This document shows positions 5,312 through 8,231 of a stretch of DNA of 8,231 nt, piece after piece. The notes beneath the pieces were generated by a model. It saw only the letters and a program-made list of their open reading frames with translations. It had not been told where the DNA came from and searched no databases. The stretch lies in NCBI GenBank assembly GCA_021107835.1, contig JAIOSD010000052.1:1-8231 (forward strand), in the 5' to 3' direction. Position numbers and translations under genes: made by a program. Each line of letters opens with the position of its first letter. Positions within the stretch are counted from its first letter, which is position 1. The DNA comes from an archaeon (lineage in GTDB: Archaea; Nanobdellota; Nanobdellia; SCGC-AAA011-G17; PNOQ01).

Positions 5312-6943
5312 ATGAAAAAAAGTATATTATTATTATTTTTAGTTAGTTTTATTTTTGTTGTTGGTTGTAGTCAAGCAAAAGTTTTATTATCCCCTACGCA
5401 GGTGGCTTGTGGTTCCCATATAACCGAGAGTGTCACTTTAACTGAAGACATTTTAGATTGTTCTGGCGATTACCAAGGGATTGCTCTAAAAATTATAGCT
5501 GATGATATCGTTTTAGATTGTAATGGGCATTCTATTGAAGGGGTTGATACTTATTCAATGTATGGGGTTTTTATTGATGGAAGAGAAAATGTTATTGTAA
5601 AAAATTGTAACATACACAATTTTGGGGAAGGAATAAGAATCCATGGTGGATCCAACAATTCTCTTATTGGAAATAACATAGAAGGTGGATTATGGTTTGG
5701 GATTAGAATTCCATGGGGCTCTACTAATAATATTGTGACAAATAATACAATTACCAACATACAAGATAATGGAATTACAATGGATCATGGTTCTGAAAAT
5801 AATTTCATCAATAGTAATTGGATTTCTGCATGTTCCACAGGAATTTGGTTAGAATCTAATGCTCCAAATAATATTGTTTCTTATAATTTTATTTCAAATA
5901 TAATTAATCATGGTATTCTCATTAAAAATAGTCCATCTAATGAAATTTTTGGTAATACTATAAATAATGGAATGATTAATGGTATTTGGGCACTTGATAG
6001 TTCAAATCTCGATTTAAAAAATAATTTAATCACGAATAGTGGAGGGGGTATAAGACTTACTAGAAGCGATACCGATGAGATAAGTAAAAATAACTTAGAT
6101 AATAACCACTATGGCATTTATCTTGATGTAGCGGAATCTAATCTCTTTTGGGGAAACAATTTTTCAAATAATGTTTACCATAATGCCTTTGAAGAAGTTG
6201 ATGGAATAAATAATGATTGGAACTTCGGAAAGTTTGGCAATAACTGGGATGATTTTGAATCTAATCCAGGATATCCAAATTATTATGAGATTAGTGGTCC
6301 TGGGGATGGAATTGATTGGCAGCCTTATTTAGCGCCACAACCAATAAACTATTACGATGATTTTTCTGGAGAAACATTAGATTTAACTAAATGGATAGAA
6401 TCTACGAATTATGGCTATTTTGATGAACATTTTGTTCAAGAGGGAGTTTATCACACCCAACAACTTACACCTAAAGATGCGGATGTAATCCTTTTAGTAA
6501 ATAGAGATTTTTATCCAGGTAGTGTTTTAGAACATGATGTAAATTATGTTTCAGGAGAGGGAAACCAACAATTTCAATATATGTTTAATGTTCCTACTCT
6601 TTATGGGGGATTCGCATGGCTTGAACCTTGCTCCACACCAAGTCCTGGCTGTAATGGAATAGGACACTGGAATGGGGATACTGATGTAGGAATTCAAAAG
6701 GGGATTTATCATAGAAAGCTTGAGTTTTTAGATAATAGTATAAAAATAACAACAACTAGGCCAGATGGAACAAAAATAATACATACTTTAGTTAGTGGTA
6801 GTAATACTCTTGAGCCACCTTATAAGATTTATTTGATTCCACACACAGGACATAATGGGGTTGCTCAATTTGATTTTGATAATTTTCTTATCATTAAAAA
6901 ACCAATTAGTAATCCAATCAAAAAACTTTTTCTTTCTCTTTAA
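5312..6943 (+). CDS. Lipoprotein with right-handed beta-helix (NosD/PbH1-like) and ConA-like domain
   Basis: The 543-residue protein begins with a signal peptide (MKKS, then a hydrophobic run) ending in a VVGC lipobox with Cys19, so it is probably exported and lipid-anchored. Residues about 35-340 form a parallel beta-helix. Eight coils start with GI at residues 107, 130, 154, 177, 201, 224, 246 and 268, each followed by an Asn-rich turn such as NNIVTNN. The helix ends in a NosD-like tail (GNNWDDF...GDGIDWQPYLAP). Residues about 345-528 resemble a concanavalin-A-like lectin/glucanase fold (DDFSGETLDLTKWI; FDFDNFLI), with a possible disulfide C440-C447. Beta-helix plus ConA-like domains point to binding or cutting of surface polysaccharide, but I see no catalytic residues that settle which. 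It is transcribed away from the nuclease operon and lies between two copies of a 22-nt repeat. Confidence 0.8.
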   Translation: MKKSILLLFLVSFIFVVGCSQAKVLLSPTQVACGSHITESVTLTEDILDCSGDYQGIALKIIADDIVLDCNGHSIEGVDTYSMYGVFIDGRENVIVKNCNIHNFGEGIRIHGGSNNSLIGNNIEGGLWFGIRIPWGSTNNIVTNNTITNIQDNGITMDHGSENNFINSNWISACSTGIWLESNAPNNIVSYNFISNIINHGILIKNSPSNEIFGNTINNGMINGIWALDSSNLDLKNNLITNSGGGIRLTRSDTDEISKNNLDNNHYGIYLDVAESNLFWGNNFSNNVYHNAFEEVDGINNDWNFGKFGNNWDDFESNPGYPNYYEISGPGDGIDWQPYLAPQPINYYDDFSGETLDLTKWIESTNYGYFDEHFVQEGVYHTQQLTPKDADVILLVNRDFYPGSVLEHDVNYVSGEGNQQFQYMFNVPTLYGGFAWLEPCSTPSPGCNGIGHWNGDTDVGIQKGIYHRKLEFLDNSIKITTTRPDGTKIIHTLVSGSNTLEPPYKIYLIPHTGHNGVAQFDFDNFLIIKKPISNPIKKLFLSL

Positions 6944-6947
6944 TTTT
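6926..6947 (+). terminator. Pyrimidine/T-rich tract at the end of the lipoprotein gene
   Basis: The last five codons and the sequence just after the TAA form a nearly pure T/C run (CTTTTTCTTTCTCTTT, then TTTT). Archaeal RNA polymerase terminates at such U-rich tracts, and the next gene has its own promoters. The placement across the stop codon makes a terminator plausible but unproven. Confidence 0.4.
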
Positions 6948-6976
6948 GTGAGCGTAAAATTGATTAATAATTAAAA

Positions 6977-6998
6977 TTGGTGGCCCGTGGCAAGCTAA
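6977..6998 (+). repeat. GC-rich 22-nt direct repeat, copy 2
   Basis: This is the same element as at 5194-5215, with one difference (C at 6984). It lies 33 nt after the lipoprotein stop and 16 nt before the first TATA box upstream of the uL3 gene. The two copies are in the same orientation and enclose the lipoprotein gene with its promoter region. Confidence 0.85.
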
Positions 6999-7014
6999 AA
7001 TCCAATCCAAAAAA

Positions 7015-7023
7015 TTTATAAAC
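7015..7023 (+). promoter_or_regulatory. Upstream TATA box before the uL3 gene
   Basis: TTTATAAAC would start a transcript near 7043-7046. No ORF begins there, so it may be a second promoter giving a uL3 leader of about 70 nt, or the promoter of a short untranslated RNA across 7045-7085. I see no clear RNA family motif in that stretch. Confidence 0.4.
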
Positions 7024-7085
7024 ACAGAATTTACCCTTAATTATCTCCCTTACTGTAAGCAATTCAGCTGCTGATTCTAGAAAGA

Positions 7086-7094
7086 TTTATAAAT
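7086..7094 (+). promoter_or_regulatory. TATA box of the uL3-uL4 ribosomal operon
   Basis: TTTATAAAT preceded by a purine-rich AAAGA (BRE-like) is centred about 27 nt before ATG 7117, as expected for a strong leaderless promoter. This is the best match to the archaeal promoter consensus in the window, which suits a ribosomal operon. Confidence 0.65.
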
Positions 7095-7116
7095 ACGACA
7101 ATTTGCAAAAAAGAAC

Positions 7117-8061
7117 ATGGCAAAAAGACATCAACCAAGATCAGGAAGTTTGCAGTTTTGGCCTAGAGTGCGGGCTAAACGAATTTATTCTACTATTAAG
7201 AATTGGTTTCCGAATACTGAAGCAAAACCATTAGCTTTCGGAGGATACAAAGTTGGGATGACCCATATACAAACCACAAAACAAGGAAAGAAAGGGGTAG
7301 AAATCATAACAAAGGTTCCTGTGACAATTATTGACTGCCCACCATTAAAACCTCTTTCTATACGATTTTACAAAAATACACCTTACGGCTCAAAAGCAAT
7401 AACACAAATTTTCTCAAAAAACTTAGAAAAAGAATTAGCAAGAAAGATATCAGTACCAAAGAATACAAAAGAAGAGATCCCAAAAAATTATGATTTTATG
7501 AAACTAGTAGTATACACCCAACCAAAACTAGCAAAATTCGGAAAGAAAAAACCAGAAATTTTCGAAATTCCAATTGGGGGAGACTTAGAATACGCAAAGT
7601 CTCTACTAGAAAAAGAAATTAATATTGATGAAGTGTTCAAAGCAGGCCAATTCTTAGATGCACATGCAATAACAAAAGGAAAAGGATTTACTGGACCAGT
7701 TAAAAGATTTGGAATCAGCCTAAAATCACATAAGTCTGAGAAAAAAAGAAGAGCACCTGGAAACCTAGGAGCATTCACACCAAGAAAAACATCTTGGAAA
7801 GTGCCACAACATGGTCAACATGGATATCATAAAAGAACAGAATATAATAAACAAGTAGTTTTAATCGATGAAAATCCAGAAAAAATTAATCAAAAAGGTG
7901 GATTCCAAAGCTACGGGCCAATAAAAAACAAATACATCCTAATTAAAGGTTCAATACAAGGGCCTGCAAAAAGATTAATTATATTAACAGAATCTATTAG
8001 GGGAACAAAAGCAAAACCAATCGATGAGATAAAATACATAAGCACAGAATCTAAACAATGA
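7117..8061 (+). CDS. rpl3: Large subunit ribosomal protein uL3 (archaeal L3)
   Basis: The 314-residue product is a full-length archaeal/eukaryotic-type uL3, close to the usual archaeal length. It opens with the conserved MAKRHQPRSGSLQFWPR and AFGGYKVGMTHI, has VTIIDCPPLKPL, and carries the central extension GQFLDAHAITKGKGFTGPVK followed by the basic loop of KKRRAPGNLGAFTPRKTSWK and QHGQHGYHKRTEYNK. That loop reaches towards the peptidyl transferase centre in 50S subunits. It ends with GSIQGPAKRLIILTESIR. The ATG fits leaderless spacing from the TATA box at 7086-7094. Its TGA overlaps the uL4 ATG, the usual first step of the archaeal L3-L4-L23-L2 cluster. Coding-strand codon use is A/C-rich, unlike the T/G-rich accessory genes nearby. 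Confidence 0.97.
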   Translation: MAKRHQPRSGSLQFWPRVRAKRIYSTIKNWFPNTEAKPLAFGGYKVGMTHIQTTKQGKKGVEIITKVPVTIIDCPPLKPLSIRFYKNTPYGSKAITQIFSKNLEKELARKISVPKNTKEEIPKNYDFMKLVVYTQPKLAKFGKKKPEIFEIPIGGDLEYAKSLLEKEINIDEVFKAGQFLDAHAITKGKGFTGPVKRFGISLKSHKSEKKRRAPGNLGAFTPRKTSWKVPQHGQHGYHKRTEYNKQVVLIDENPEKINQKGGFQSYGPIKNKYILIKGSIQGPAKRLIILTESIRGTKAKPIDEIKYISTESKQ

Positions 8062-8231
8062 AATCAGCAACATTCACAAAAACAGGAATAAAAGCAAAGG
8101 AAGTAAACTTACCTAAACAGTTTTCTGAAGAAGTAAGACCTGATTTAATCAAAAGGGCAGTTCTAGTTATACAAGCAAATAAAAGACAAAAATACGGAAC
8201 CGATCCAAGGGCAGGATTAGAATACTCTGCA
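8058..8231 (+). CDS. rpl4: Large subunit ribosomal protein uL4, N-terminal part (cut by window edge)
   Basis: Fifty-eight codons are visible and the frame runs off the right edge. The archaeal uL4 signature is clear: LPKQFSEEVRPDLIKRAVL (residues 18-36), then QANKRQKYGTDPRAGLEYSA, the start of the loop that lines the peptide exit tunnel. The ATG overlaps the uL3 stop as ATGA, so translation is probably coupled; no Shine-Dalgarno sequence precedes it. The order uL3-uL4 matches the start of the archaeal S10-type cluster, so uL23 and uL2 would be expected next. Confidence 0.95.
   Translation, partial: MKSATFTKTGIKAKEVNLPKQFSEEVRPDLIKRAVLVIQANKRQKYGTDPRAGLEYSA

Noticed and set aside
5551..5760. 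Minus-strand frame of 69 codons
   Set aside because: It is antisense to beta-helix coils with regular periodicity and has no start signals or recognisable domain.
6977..6998. tRNA 3' end, because the reverse strand contains CCACCA
   Set aside because: No T-loop, anticodon stem or matching acceptor arm can be drawn around either copy.
7044..7085. C/D box small RNA
   Set aside because: A CTGA occurs near 7072 but no C box (RTGATGA) or matching D' and C' boxes are present.
7488..7778. Minus-strand frame of 96 codons
   Set aside because: It is antisense to the highly conserved uL3 coding sequence.
1..8231. CRISPR array
   Set aside because: The Cas4-like domain prompted a search by eye, but no regularly spaced repeats with unique spacers are present.

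Overview
The window is AT-rich archaeal DNA. The right edge carries the start of an archaeal ribosomal-protein cluster (uL3 followed by uL4, joined by an ATGA overlap). Several genes have a TTTATA-type TATA box centred about 25-28 nt before the start codon, the spacing expected of leaderless archaeal transcripts. Low GC, compact genes and tight overlaps suggest a small-genome archaeon, perhaps of the DPANN kind; that placement is inference.

Layout from left to right. (1) 1-795, minus strand: the N-terminal 265 codons of a type I restriction HsdR-like nuclease-translocase, cut by the window edge. (2) 796-1597: a short accessory gap holding a decayed plus-strand gene that begins with a zinc ribbon (906-1343, one stop and two apparent frameshifts), and a 51-codon plus-strand ORF (1420-1575) with its own TATA box, ending in a hairpin. 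(3) 1598-5160, minus strand: a compact operon read right to left from a TATA box at 5181-5188. It encodes a PD-(D/E)XK-like nuclease, an AlbA_2/GHKL-ATPase/winged-helix protein, a DUF2779 protein (Cas4-like nuclease plus DEDDy exonuclease) and a DUF3850/ASCH small protein, all overlapping or within a few bases. (4) 5161-5311: a divergent promoter region with a GC-rich 22-nt element and a hairpin. (5) 5312-6943, plus strand: a lipoprotein with a right-handed beta-helix and a concanavalin-A-like domain. (6) 6944-7116: a second copy of the 22-nt element and two TATA boxes. (7) 7117 to the end: uL3 and the start of uL4.

The most interesting part is the minus-strand operon. Two nucleases, a nucleic-acid-binding ATPase regulator and an ASCH-fold protein lie in one transcript near an HsdR-like gene, so it looks like a candidate defence or nucleic-acid-processing locus; this is inference from domains and context. 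A 41-nt direct repeat (39 of 41 identical) brackets the AlbA_2 gene. One copy is the true 5' end of the DUF2779 gene; the other is a stranded DUF2779 5' end overlapping the tail of the upstream nuclease gene. The AlbA_2 gene therefore appears to have been wedged between two genes that were once adjacent. The DUF2779 gene also changes synonymous codon use sharply near the junction between its two nuclease domains, which hints at a mosaic origin.
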